Positions 12,862 to 21,171 of a stretch of DNA of 21,171 nucleotides are shown here, in pieces. The stretch spans positions 1 through 21,171 of the forward strand of contig URZX01000037.1 of NCBI GenBank assembly GCA_900552455.1. Direction: 5' to 3'. The position numbers were made by a program, and so were the translations under genes. A model generated the notes under the pieces. It made no database searches, was not told where the DNA came from, and was given only the letters and a program-made list of their open reading frames with translations. The stretch is from an uncultured Peptococcaceae bacterium (GTDB lineage Bacteria > Bacillota > Peptococcia > Peptococcales > Peptococcaceae). Within the stretch, counting starts at the first letter, position 1. The number at the start of each line of letters is the position of its first letter.

Positions 12862-13617
12862 ATGGCTATATTAAGGATAGAAAATGGCTTGATCATGGAT
12901 GAAGCGGTTGGGGGTATCCCTATTGAGCGGCGCATTGTGGAGCCGGGCACGGAGGCGCATTGTGTGCGCACGCTGGCGGGGCTTTCGGGGCCTGTCGGGG
13001 TGACGGTGCACAACACGGGCAATGCGACGCCGACGGCGGATGCGCGGGCGCACGCGGGCTATCTGCAGAATGTGGAGAATGATGGGATGTACTTTGTTGG
13101 GGCGCATCTGTTTGTGGATGCGGAGCGCATTGTGCAGACGCTGCCGCTAAACGAGGTGAGCTGGCATGCGGGGGATGGTTATGGCGATGGGAATATGGCG
13201 ACGGTGAGTGTGGAGATCTGCGAAACGTCGCCGTATGAACGGTGTGAGGCGAATGCGATGGTACTGATCGCGGCGCTTTTGGAGACGTATGGCCTGTCGG
13301 ACCTATTCACGCATCAGATGTGGAGCGGGAAGTATTGTCCGCATCTGATCCTTGACAGGGAGCATGGCTGGGCGGAGTTTGTTGCGGGGGTGAGCCGCAT
13401 TCGCGCGGCGGAGCAGATGCCTGCGATGGCGGCGCCGGTGGTGGATAATGTGGCGTCGAGCTGGGCGCAGGAGGCTGTGGACTGGGCGCTGGCGAATCGC
13501 TTTCTTGTGGGTGGAGAAGGCGGCGATCTCAGACTCCACGCGCCGGCGACGCGCGAAGAGGTGTTGGTCTTCCTGCACAGGATCTGTGGAGAGGGGGCGC
13601 AGGCGAATGACGCTTGA
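12862..13617 (+). CDS. N-acetylmuramoyl-L-alanine amidase (Amidase_2 type) with SLH-like C-terminus
   Basis: 251 residues from the ATG at 12862 after AGGGAGG. The catalytic domain (~20-170) has the T7-lysozyme/PGRP-type zinc pattern: His51 in VTVHNTGN, His102 in SWHAGDGYG, and the CPH motif in KYCPHLIL near residue 160. These enzymes cut the bond between muramic acid and the first L-Ala of peptidoglycan stems. The C-terminal segment (~200-245), SSWAQEAVDWALANRFL and then ATREEVLVFLHRI, resembles a single SLH module that could bind the cell wall. No signal peptide is present, so release would need a holin-like partner or cell lysis, as for phage endolysins. The next gene encodes a membrane protein and overlaps this one by 11 nt, consistent with a lysis pair. 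Confidence 0.9.
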   Translation: MAILRIENGLIMDEAVGGIPIERRIVEPGTEAHCVRTLAGLSGPVGVTVHNTGNATPTADARAHAGYLQNVENDGMYFVGAHLFVDAERIVQTLPLNEVSWHAGDGYGDGNMATVSVEICETSPYERCEANAMVLIAALLETYGLSDLFTHQMWSGKYCPHLILDREHGWAEFVAGVSRIRAAEQMPAMAAPVVDNVASSWAQEAVDWALANRFLVGGEGGDLRLHAPATREEVLVFLHRICGEGAQANDA

Positions 13618-13996
13618 GATGGGTCGTGTGGAAACGCAGGCGCAGGAATCGCCGCGCGCTGCGGCTCAGGAAGCGGTGGCGACGGCGGTGGCGCAGGTGA
13701 GCGCGCAGGCGCAGCCTGTGGAAAGCTCGGGGGTGTCTGCGCTGGATCTGGCTGAGCTGGCTGAGCTGGAGCGGATCGCGCCGGGGTATGCAAAGGAGTG
13801 GCTGTCGGTGGAGCTGGCTCGGGACAGGCAGCGCAGGCTGTTTCGTTTGCTGGGGCTGGGTGTGACGATGGTGTTGGCGGTGTTTGCGATCGGGTTTGGT
13901 CAGTGGGCGCTGGTCAATGGTGCAACGAGTGAGGCGCTGTTCCTTTCGGGGACGGGGTTGGTTGGCCTGGTGGGGGCGTTTCTCTCGAAAAATTGA
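13607..13996 (+). CDS. DUF2335-like membrane protein, possible holin-like partner of the amidase
   Basis: 129 residues from the ATG at 13607, overlapping the amidase gene by 11 nt; a second ATG at 13619 is a possible start. The N-terminal ~50 residues are Ala/Gln/Glu-rich and low-complexity. Then comes ELERIAPGYAKEWLSVELAR, which resembles the DUF2335 motif around a conserved Pro-Gly, and two hydrophobic segments: LGLGVTMVLAVFAIGFGQW and FLSGTGLVGLVGAFL. Two helices and C-terminal location fit a holin or small envelope protein. Tight coupling to a signal-less amidase favours a lysis or release role. This functional reading is inference; the family match is moderate. Confidence 0.7.
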   Translation: MTLEMGRVETQAQESPRAAAQEAVATAVAQVSAQAQPVESSGVSALDLAELAELERIAPGYAKEWLSVELARDRQRRLFRLLGLGVTMVLAVFAIGFGQWALVNGATSEALFLSGTGLVGLVGAFLSKN

Positions 13997-14007
13997 AGAT
14001 TGGACGA

Positions 14008-14040
14008 CAAAAGGCACTTGCGGGATGCAAGTGCCTTTTG
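14008..14040. terminator. Bidirectional terminator between convergent genes
   Basis: CAAAAGGCACTTGC (14008-14021) pairs perfectly with GCAAGTGCCTTTTG (14027-14040), loop of 5 nt. T4 follows on both strands, so it can end both the membrane-protein operon and the minus-strand dehydrogenase gene. Confidence 0.9.
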
Positions 14041-14087
14041 CGTGTATAAAGATTGAAAGGGGCTGTTACAGTTCTTTCATTCTTCGC

Positions 14088-15275
14088 TTAAACGTCGTCG
14101 TCGCAGACCTGTGGTTTTTCTTCGCCGAGGTATGCGCGGCGGTAGATCTCGATGACCTGTTCTTTGGTTGCTTTGCGTGGGTTGGTGAGGCAGCAGACGT
14201 CTTTCTGGGCGTTTTCTGCCATGATCTCGAAATCTTCTGGCTTGACGCCGAGCACACGCAGGTTGTTTGGAATGCCGATCTGGCGGCTGATCAGACGGAT
14301 GGCGTCGATGCAGGCGTCGGCGGCTTCGGTGGTGGTCATGTGGGCGGTGTCGATGCCCATGGCTTCGGCGATGTCGCGGAAGCGGTTCATGTTGCCGATG
14401 ATGTTGAATTCTTCAACATATGGCAGGAGGATGGCGTTGCAGACGCCGTGTGGCAGGTTGTAGTAACCGCCGAGCTGGTGGGCCATTGCATGGACATAGC
14501 CGAGGGAGGCGTTGTTGAACGCGATACCGGCGAGGTACTGTGCATAGGCCATTTTATCGCGGGCGCGCATGTAGTCGCCGTTGGCCACTGCCTTTGGCAG
14601 ATATTTGTAGATCATTTCGATGGCCTTGAGGGCGGATGCGTCGGTCAGCGGGTTGGCATCGGAAGATACGTAGGCTTCGATGGCGTGGGTCATGGCGTCC
14701 ATACCGGTGGCTGCGGTGAGGGATGGTGGCATGCCTTTCATGAGCTCTGGGTCGTTGATTGCGACTTTTGGCGTGACGCGCCAGTCGACGATGGCCATCT
14801 TGACGTGGCGGCTGGTATCGGTGATGATGCAGAAACGGGTGATCTCAGATGCGGTACCGGCTGTGGTGTTGATGGCGAGCATTGGCATGAGGTCTTTGGA
14901 GGCTTTGTCAATGCCTTCGTAATCATGGATGCGGCCGCCGTTGGATGCAACGAGGGCAATGCCTTTGGCGCAGTCGTGGGAGGAACCGCCGCCGAGGGAG
15001 ATGATGGAGTCGCAGGTGTGGTGGTTGAAGAAATCAACACCGGCTTCGACGTTTTTGTCGGTTGGGTTTGGTTCTGCACCATCGAATACTACGGCGTCCA
15101 TGCCGGCTTCTTTGAGGATGCCGACGATGCGATCTGCCATGCCGGAGCTGGCGAGGAATTTGTCGGTAACGATCATTGCGGAAGATACGTTGAGGCTTTT
15201 CATGAGATCGCCAACTTCATTGACGGCGCCTTCACCAAAAACGTTACGGGTAGGCAGGAAATAATAGGTGGACAT
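14088..15275 (-). CDS. Iron-containing alcohol dehydrogenase (group III)
   Basis: 395 residues, starting MSTYYFLPTRNVFGEG at 15275 with AAGGAGG just upstream on the minus strand; an upstream in-frame start at 15311 lacks that site. The enzyme interconverts alcohols and aldehydes using NAD(P)(H). Visible motifs are GGGSSHDCAK (nucleotide-binding region, ~95-104), NTTAGTASE (136-144), GMDAMTHAIEAY (Asp193, His197) and VHAMAHQLGGYYNLPHG (His262, His276), which give the four expected Fe ligands. Length is typical. The exact substrate (ethanol, butanol, 1,3-propanediol, lactaldehyde) cannot be told from sequence. The gene is monocistronic with a good promoter and terminator. High expression is suggested by the near-consensus promoter; a fermentative redox-balancing role is the usual one. 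Confidence 0.93.
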   Translation of the reverse strand: MSTYYFLPTRNVFGEGAVNEVGDLMKSLNVSSAMIVTDKFLASSGMADRIVGILKEAGMDAVVFDGAEPNPTDKNVEAGVDFFNHHTCDSIISLGGGSSHDCAKGIALVASNGGRIHDYEGIDKASKDLMPMLAINTTAGTASEITRFCIITDTSRHVKMAIVDWRVTPKVAINDPELMKGMPPSLTAATGMDAMTHAIEAYVSSDANPLTDASALKAIEMIYKYLPKAVANGDYMRARDKMAYAQYLAGIAFNNASLGYVHAMAHQLGGYYNLPHGVCNAILLPYVEEFNIIGNMNRFRDIAEAMGIDTAHMTTTEAADACIDAIRLISRQIGIPNNLRVLGVKPEDFEIMAENAQKDVCCLTNPRKATKEQVIEIYRRAYLGEEKPQVCDDDV

Positions 15276-15354
15276 AAGACAAACCTCCTTGAAAGATTTT
15301 CTGGTGAACATCCTGAATAGGATTTCACTCTAGCGAATGTTTTGAATTGATTGA

Positions 15355-15383
15355 ATTTTAATGCTAAAATGGACAAATGTCAA
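15355..15383 (-). promoter_or_regulatory. Promoter of the alcohol dehydrogenase gene
   Basis: On the minus strand, TTGACA (15383-15378), a 17-bp spacer and TAAAAT (15360-15355) are near-consensus sigma-A elements about 80 bp before the start codon at 15275. Confidence 0.8.
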
Positions 15384-15688
15384 TGCTCTGGGGACCAGCG
15401 AAAATTTATCATCTGGATTATGGTTGTGCAGAATCGGGCAAAATGCATGATGTTTCATCGGCGGCAATATTTATGAACGCGCGCTTTCGCCGCAAATGGG
15501 CGCATTTGGCGCGGGGACCTTTGCAAACGCTTCGCAAAAGGGGCAGGATTTGCTGGCGAGGATCTGTGTATCAATAGATAAGCTTTGTGAAAAATGCCGC
15601 AGCTATAAGCGGATATGATAACTTGATAAGCATGTGCGATGGCGCTCGGCGAAAAAATTTTTTTCAGCCGGCGCTGCCTGCGGATGGG
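15384..15688. other. Intergenic region without a supportable gene
   Basis: An ATG-initiated 66-codon frame (15377-15577) lacks a ribosome-binding site and overlaps the dehydrogenase promoter, so I do not call it. Small inverted repeats are visible, such as CAAATG/CATTTG near 15494-15510 and TTTGC/GCAAA near 15521-15539, but there is no clear RNA family. Confidence 0.5.
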
Positions 15689-15820
15689 TTTTAACTCGTT
15701 TTTAACGCGTGTGCAATGTGTTTTAATTCAGCGCCAACTCGATTTTAATTCAACTCTAACTCGTTTTAACTCAGTTTGTTGAGTTGAGTTAAAAATTTTA
15801 ACGCGACAATTGAGTTAAAA
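15689..15820. repeat. Helically phased TTTTAACTCR repeat array upstream of gyrB
   Basis: Direct copies of TTTTAA(C/T)(T/G)C(A/G) start at 15689, 15700, 15721, 15743, 15764 and 15796; inverted copies (TGAGTTAAAA) start at 15785 and 15811. Weaker copies (CGCCAACTCG at 15732, CTCTAACTCG at 15754) fill the gaps, so 15689-15774 reads as about eight tandem units of 10-11 bp. TTTTAACTCA (15764-15773) and TGAGTTAAAA (15785-15794) form a perfect inverted pair. T tracts recur every one or two helical turns, which predicts intrinsic curvature or cooperative protein binding. Confidence 0.75.
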
Positions 15821-15828
15821 TCTTCAGG

Positions 15829-15859
15829 CGCGTGTGGCGAATGGTGCACGCGTTTTTTT
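15829..15859 (+). terminator. Terminator-like hairpin before the gyrB promoter
   Basis: CGCGTG (15829-15834) pairs with CACGCG (15847-15852), followed by T7. The stem is short; it may end a small transcript crossing the repeat array or insulate the gyrB promoter. Confidence 0.5.
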
Positions 15860-15918
15860 GTGTGGAAAAATATTTGGGGTTGGAAAATCATTTCTGGTGC
15901 AAAAACCTGGCCTTAAAT

Positions 15919-15947
15919 TTGAAATGAGGGCGGTTTTATGGTATAAT
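15919..15947 (+). promoter_or_regulatory. Promoter of the gyrBA operon
   Basis: TTGAAA (15919-15924), 17-bp spacer, perfect TATAAT (15942-15947) with TG one base before it (extended -10). The leader to the start codon is about 80 nt. Confidence 0.82.
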
Positions 15948-16015
15948 TTACGGGTAAAACAACTTATTGCTGAAAAGGGGTCAGATTGGCCCGTTTTTTA
16001 TTTTGCTCTTTATGA

Positions 16016-17965
<1,950 letters not shown>

Positions 17966-17976
17966 GGAGGGCGCTT

Positions 17977-20415
17977 ATGGACAACACCTATACACACGGT
18001 ACCATTGAAAACCGCAACATTGTCGATGAGATGAAGGAATCCTTCATTGATTATTCGATGAGCGTCATCACCAGCCGTGCGCTGCCGGATGTGCGCGACG
18101 GTCTCAAGCCGGTCCATCGCCGCATCCTCTATTCTATGTATAAAACCAACATGACGCCGGATCGTCCGCACAAAAAATCTGCCCACATTGTCGGGAATGT
18201 GCTGGCGAATTACCATCCACACGGCGATGCTGCTGTGTACGATGCGATGGTGCGTCTGGCGCAGGATTTCAGCATGCGTTATCCGCTGGTCGATGGCCAG
18301 GGGAACTTCGGGAACATCGACGGCTACGAAGCGGCTGCTCAGCGTTACACCGAGGCGCGCATGGCGAAGCTGGCGCAGGAGATGCTGCGCGATATTGAAA
18401 AAGAGACCGTCGACTATATGCCGACTTACGACGAATCGTCGGAAGAACCGGTCGTGCTGCCGGCGCGTTTTCCAAACCTGCTCGTCAATGGTACCTCGGG
18501 CATCGCTGTCGGGATGGCGACGAACATGCCGCCGCACAATCTGCGCGAAGTCACCGATGGGATCATCGCCCTCATCGACGATCCTACGATCAGCGATGAA
18601 AAGCTCTGCAACATCGTCAAAGCGCCGGATTTCCCAACTGGCGGCATCATCATGGGGCTCAGCGGTGTGCGCGATGCTTACATGACTGGTCGCGGCGCTG
18701 TCACTGTGCGCGCGCGCACTTCCATTGAAAAAATGGCCAACGGCAAGAGCCGCATCATTGTCACCGAGATCCCATATCAGGTCAATAAGGCGCGTCTCGT
18801 CGCCAAGATCGCTGATCTTGTCAAGGAAAAAACGATCGACGGCATCACGGCGCTGCGCGACGAATCCAACCGCGAAGGCATCCGCATTGTCATCGAGATG
18901 CGTCGCGATGTGAATCCGCAGGTCGTGCTGAACCAGCTTTTCAAGCACACGTCGCTGCAGGACAATTTCAATGTCATCAACCTCGCCCTTGTGGACGGCG
19001 TGCCAAAGATCCTCACGCTGCGTGAGATCATGGTGCTCTATCTTGATCATCAGGAAGACGTCATCGTGCGTCGTACTCGCTACGATCTGCGCAAAGCCGA
19101 AGAACGCGCGCACATTGTGGAAGGTTTGAAGATCGCCGTCGACAACATCGACGAGGTCATCGCCATCATCCGTTCTTCCTACGACGACAACGAATCCAAG
19201 GAACGCCTCGGCAAACGCTTCGGCCTTTCCGACCGCCAGGCACAGGCTGTCATCGAGATGCAGCTGCGCCGCCTGCAAGGTCTGAATGTCGAAAAGCTCG
19301 AGGAAGAATTGGCCGATTTGCATCGCCGCATTGCCGAATACAAGGCCATTCTCGCCGATGAGAACAAGGTCATGGAGATTGTGCGCAACGAGCTTTCTGA
19401 GATCGCCGACAAATACAGCGACGCCCGCCGCACGGAGATCTCCCTTTCTAAGGACGATATCAACGTCGAAGACCTCATCGCCGAAGAAGACATGGTCATC
19501 ACCATCAGCCACGCTGGCTACATCAAGCGCATGCCGATGGACAGCTACCGCAAGCAGAAGCGCGGCGGACGCGGCGTCAACGCGACAAAGATGAAGGAAG
19601 ATGATTTCATTGAAAACATCTTCATCACCACCACCCACCATATGATGAACTTCTTCACCAATAAGGGCCGGGTGCTGCGCCTGAAAACCTTCGAGATCCC
19701 AGAAAGCAGCCGCGGCGGCAGAGGCACCGCGATGATCAATCTGCTCAAGCTCGGCAAGGGCGAAAAGATCACCACTGTGCTGCCATGGCGTGACCACGAT
19801 GTGGAAGGCTATCTCACCTGCGTCACTGCCCGCGGCATGATCAAGAAGACGAACATCGCCGAATACCAGCATGCACGCAACGACGGCATTAAGGCCATCA
19901 ACCTGCACGAAGGCGACGAGCTCATCAATGTGCGCATCACCAGTGGCGACGACGAGCTCATCCTCGTCTCCAAGAAGGGCAACGCCATCCGCTTCAGCGA
20001 GCACGATGTCAATCCGACTGGCCGCAGCACCGCTGGTGTGCGCGGTATGCGCCTGGATGGCGACGACAGCGTTGTCAGCATGGATATCGTGCGCGACGAA
20101 TGCGATCTGCTCGTGATCAGCGAAAACGGCTACGGCAAGCGCACGCCGCTAACGGAGTACCACGCGCAGGTGCGCGGCGGCAAGGGCGTGCTCACCCTCA
20201 AGGTCAGCGACAAGACCGGCCACGTCACCTCGGCGCTCGTCGTTCGCGGCAGCGAGGACCTCATGGTCATCAGCCGCGAAGGCACCCTGATCCGCACCTC
20301 TGTTTCGGACATCAGCGTGCTCAGCCGCGCGACACAGGGCGTCAAGGTTATGCGCCTCGATGAGGGGGATACCGTCATCGACACCGCACGATTTGTTGAT
20401 GAAAACGACGATTAA
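17977..20415 (+). CDS. gyrA: DNA gyrase subunit A
   Basis: 812 residues from the ATG at 17977, 11 nt after gyrB with AAGGAGG across the gyrB stop. GyrA breaks and rejoins DNA and wraps it in its C-terminal domain. The start [20 protein letters not shown] is typical. The winged-helix region holds [19 protein letters not shown], and the catalytic Tyr124 lies in [10 protein letters not shown]. The C-terminal beta-pinwheel begins near residue 505 with the GyrA box QKRGGRG (~527-533), which identifies gyrase rather than topoisomerase IV. Residue 85 is Ala where E. coli has Ser83; the Asp87 equivalent is kept (Asp89). Ala at that position is linked to low fluoroquinolone sensitivity in mycobacteria, so reduced susceptibility is possible here. 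Strong purine/GC-biased codon use matches high expression. Confidence 0.98.
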   Translation: MDNTYTHGTIENRNIVDEMKESFIDYSMSVITSRALPDVRDGLKPVHRRILYSMYKTNMTPDRPHKKSAHIVGNVLANYHPHGDAAVYDAMVRLAQDFSMRYPLVDGQGNFGNIDGYEAAAQRYTEARMAKLAQEMLRDIEKETVDYMPTYDESSEEPVVLPARFPNLLVNGTSGIAVGMATNMPPHNLREVTDGIIALIDDPTISDEKLCNIVKAPDFPTGGIIMGLSGVRDAYMTGRGAVTVRARTSIEKMANGKSRIIVTEIPYQVNKARLVAKIADLVKEKTIDGITALRDESNREGIRIVIEMRRDVNPQVVLNQLFKHTSLQDNFNVINLALVDGVPKILTLREIMVLYLDHQEDVIVRRTRYDLRKAEERAHIVEGLKIAVDNIDEVIAIIRSSYDDNESKERLGKRFGLSDRQAQAVIEMQLRRLQGLNVEKLEEELADLHRRIAEYKAILADENKVMEIVRNELSEIADKYSDARRTEISLSKDDINVEDLIAEEDMVITISHAGYIKRMPMDSYRKQKRGGRGVNATKMKEDDFIENIFITTTHHMMNFFTNKGRVLRLKTFEIPESSRGGRGTAMINLLKLGKGEKITTVLPWRDHDVEGYLTCVTARGMIKKTNIAEYQHARNDGIKAINLHEGDELINVRITSGDDELILVSKKGNAIRFSEHDVNPTGRSTAGVRGMRLDGDDSVVSMDIVRDECDLLVISENGYGKRTPLTEYHAQVRGGKGVLTLKVSDKTGHVTSALVVRGSEDLMVISREGTLIRTSVSDISVLSRATQGVKVMRLDEGDTVIDTARFVDENDD

Positions 20416-20440
20416 GGATCATTTCCTTCAATAAATAGGA

Positions 20441-20489
20441 CCAAAAGGCAGCGATCTTGAAAAAAATCGCGCCTTTTGGCTATTTTTTT
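20441..20489 (+). terminator. Terminator of the gyrBA operon
   Basis: CCAAAAGGC plus GCGAT (20441-20455, one bulged A) pair with ATCGC and GCCTTTTGG (20466-20479), followed after CTA by T7. Confidence 0.88.
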
Positions 20490-20522
20490 GAAATTTTTAT
20501 TATATCCTGATGGTATTCAACA

Positions 20523-20539
20523 AACACTTGTGTTATGAT
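20523..20539 (+). promoter_or_regulatory. Palindromic operator overlapping a -10 of the XRE regulator gene
   Basis: AACACTTGTGTT (20523-20534) is a perfect palindrome sharing a base with TATGAT (20534-20539), a likely -10 without a good -35. Such placement fits autorepression by the XRE-family protein encoded at 20602. Confidence 0.45.
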
Positions 20540-20601
20540 AAGTATATGTTAAACAACGACGTCCAACTGACCGAGAAATAACGAGCGAGGTGAACATTCA
20601 A

Positions 20602-20943
20602 ATGTCAATCGGAAAACGTTTGGAAGAGCTTATTAATTATCGCAACACCAATGTCAACCGTGTAGCCCGTGAAGCAGGCATCAGCCCGCAAACGATCTAC
20701 GGTATCATCAAGCGTGACAATACCAAGGTTGACATCAACATCCTTATGGCGCTCTCGAAAGAGCTCAACGTGACCCTGGATTATTTTTCCGGCGGTCCGC
20801 TTGATGCTGTCGAAGTCGACGTTGAAACTTTCGTCAGCCGCTATCGTCAGCTCGATGCGCACGGCAAGACCGTCGTTCAGGCTGTCATCGACCTCGAGCT
20901 GGAACGCATCGAGGAAATTGAAAAAGGCAATCTGCCTGGCTGA
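20602..20943 (+). CDS. XRE-family helix-turn-helix transcriptional regulator
   Basis: 113 residues from the ATG at 20602 with GCGAGGTG about 10 nt before; an in-frame GTG at 20590 lies inside that site and is less likely. The N-terminal ~60 residues form an HTH_3/cro-C1 domain: IGKRLEELINYRNTNVNRVA, then AGISPQTIYGIIKRDNTKVD and LMALSKELNVTLDYFSGG. The C-terminal part (~65-113) is acidic and helical (FVSRYRQLDAHGKTVVQAVI), typical of small repressors that dimerise through it. The target and signal are unknown. The gene is monocistronic, with a palindrome over its likely -10 and a clean terminator, suggesting autoregulation. No toxin or peptidase partner gene adjoins it in the window. Confidence 0.88.
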   Translation: MSIGKRLEELINYRNTNVNRVAREAGISPQTIYGIIKRDNTKVDINILMALSKELNVTLDYFSGGPLDAVEVDVETFVSRYRQLDAHGKTVVQAVIDLELERIEEIEKGNLPG

Positions 20944-20961
20944 GCTGCGCGCCAGCCACCC

Positions 20962-20991
20962 AAGACCATCCTCAGGCAGGATGGTCTTTTT
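20962..20991 (+). terminator. Terminator of the XRE regulator gene
   Basis: AAGACCATCCT (20962-20972) pairs perfectly with AGGATGGTCTT (20978-20988), loop of 5 nt, followed by more T. Confidence 0.92.
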
Positions 20992-21095
20992 GTTTTGTCG
21001 GGGCATTATCACGAAAACAATGCTTTCAAATCTTCTAAAATACGGTAATAGTAAAGATAAACGATTTGTCTTCCTGCCGTAGAAATAAAACTTAT

Positions 21096-21118
21096 CAGCT
21101 GTGCGCTGCGCACAGCTG
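21096..21118. repeat. Perfect 11-bp palindrome around a single T
   Basis: CAGCTGTGCGC (21096-21106) and GCGCACAGCTG (21108-21118) are exact inverted copies with a 1-nt centre, so in DNA they form an operator-like or cruciform-prone site. It lies in the final gene-free stretch (20992-21171), 13 bp before the terminator hairpin. Confidence 0.7.
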
Positions 21119-21130
21119 CAGACTGTAGAT

Positions 21131-21167
21131 AAACCCTATTTTGGCATCTAGCCAAAATAGGGTTTTC
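21131..21167. terminator. Strong bidirectional terminator at the window edge
   Basis: AAACCCTATTTTGGC (21131-21145) pairs perfectly with GCCAAAATAGGGTTT (21151-21165), loop of 5 nt. No gene on the plus strand precedes it closely, so it may end a minus-strand gene beyond the window. Confidence 0.8.
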
Positions 21168-21171
21168 TCAT

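Noticed and set aside
13884..15320. 478-codon plus-strand frame across the dehydrogenase gene
   Set aside because: The minus strand encodes a full iron alcohol dehydrogenase with all metal ligands; the plus frame is low-complexity and lacks motifs.
15377..15577. 66-codon plus-strand frame in the dehydrogenase-gyrB gap
   Set aside because: No ribosome-binding site, overlaps the minus-strand promoter, and the product has no recognisable features.
15689..15820. DnaA-box cluster or chromosome origin
   Set aside because: The repeats do not resemble TTATCCACA, and no dnaA, dnaN or recF lies in the window.

Overview
The window looks like a chromosomal segment of a low-to-mid GC member of the Bacillota (Firmicutes), most likely a clostridial or negativicute-type anaerobe. 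The clues are strong AGGAGG ribosome-binding sites, LytTR/GHKL (AgrA/AgrC-type) two-component pairs with an AgrB-type peptide processor, secreted proteins with copper-amine-oxidase-N (stalk) domains, the DUF1659-DUF2922-amidase cassette with an SLH-like tail, a group III iron alcohol dehydrogenase, and a gyrB-gyrA operon. No tRNA, rRNA, CRISPR array or transposase was recognised. The species cannot be named from the sequence alone.

Layout. (1) 1-1790: a DUF4143-type AAA ATPase gene bracketed by two ~170-bp direct repeats, each starting with the same terminator hairpin. (2) 1860-9700: a peptide-signalling / surface-protein region. An AgrA-like regulator is followed by a broken AgrC-like kinase gene (one nonsense codon and two poly-T frameshifts). 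Two tandem paralogous secreted stalk-domain proteins come next, then a second, intact AgrA/AgrC-like pair. The region ends with an AgrB-like gene, a 27-codon peptide ORF without cysteine, and a four-helix membrane protein. The first stalk gene and the agrB-like gene share an unusual promoter layout: tandem AATTRCG repeats 20-21 bp apart, then CGGCACAG, a poor -35 and a recognisable -10. This is the best candidate site for LytTR-regulator control. (3) 9220-11110: an AT-rich island with a secreted protein of unknown family between two paralogous small membrane-protein genes, both disrupted near the 5' end. The arrangement suggests effector plus immunity, but that is inference. (4) 11134-13996: an orphan HicB-like antitoxin, a small sigma-region-4-like HTH protein, DUF1659, DUF2922, a zinc amidase with an SLH-like tail, and a DUF2335-like membrane protein (a possible lysis or envelope cassette). 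(5) 14088-15275, minus strand: an iron-containing alcohol dehydrogenase. (6) 15384-21171: a long intergenic region with a helically phased TTTTAACTCR repeat array, then gyrB-gyrA, an XRE-type regulator and two terminal hairpins.

How the parts may work together: the intact regulator/kinase pair (6459-8509) and the AgrB-like operon (8618-9699) look like one quorum-sensing module. Its response regulator may act on the repeat-bearing promoters before the agrB-like gene and before the stalk-protein gene at 4244. The decayed pair at 1928-3953 looks like a diverged duplicate whose orphan regulator may still be expressed from its own promoter. The gyrase genes are an ordinary housekeeping operon, except that GyrA has Ala at the Ser83 equivalent and GyrB has Asn at the Asp426 equivalent, both quinolone-determining positions.
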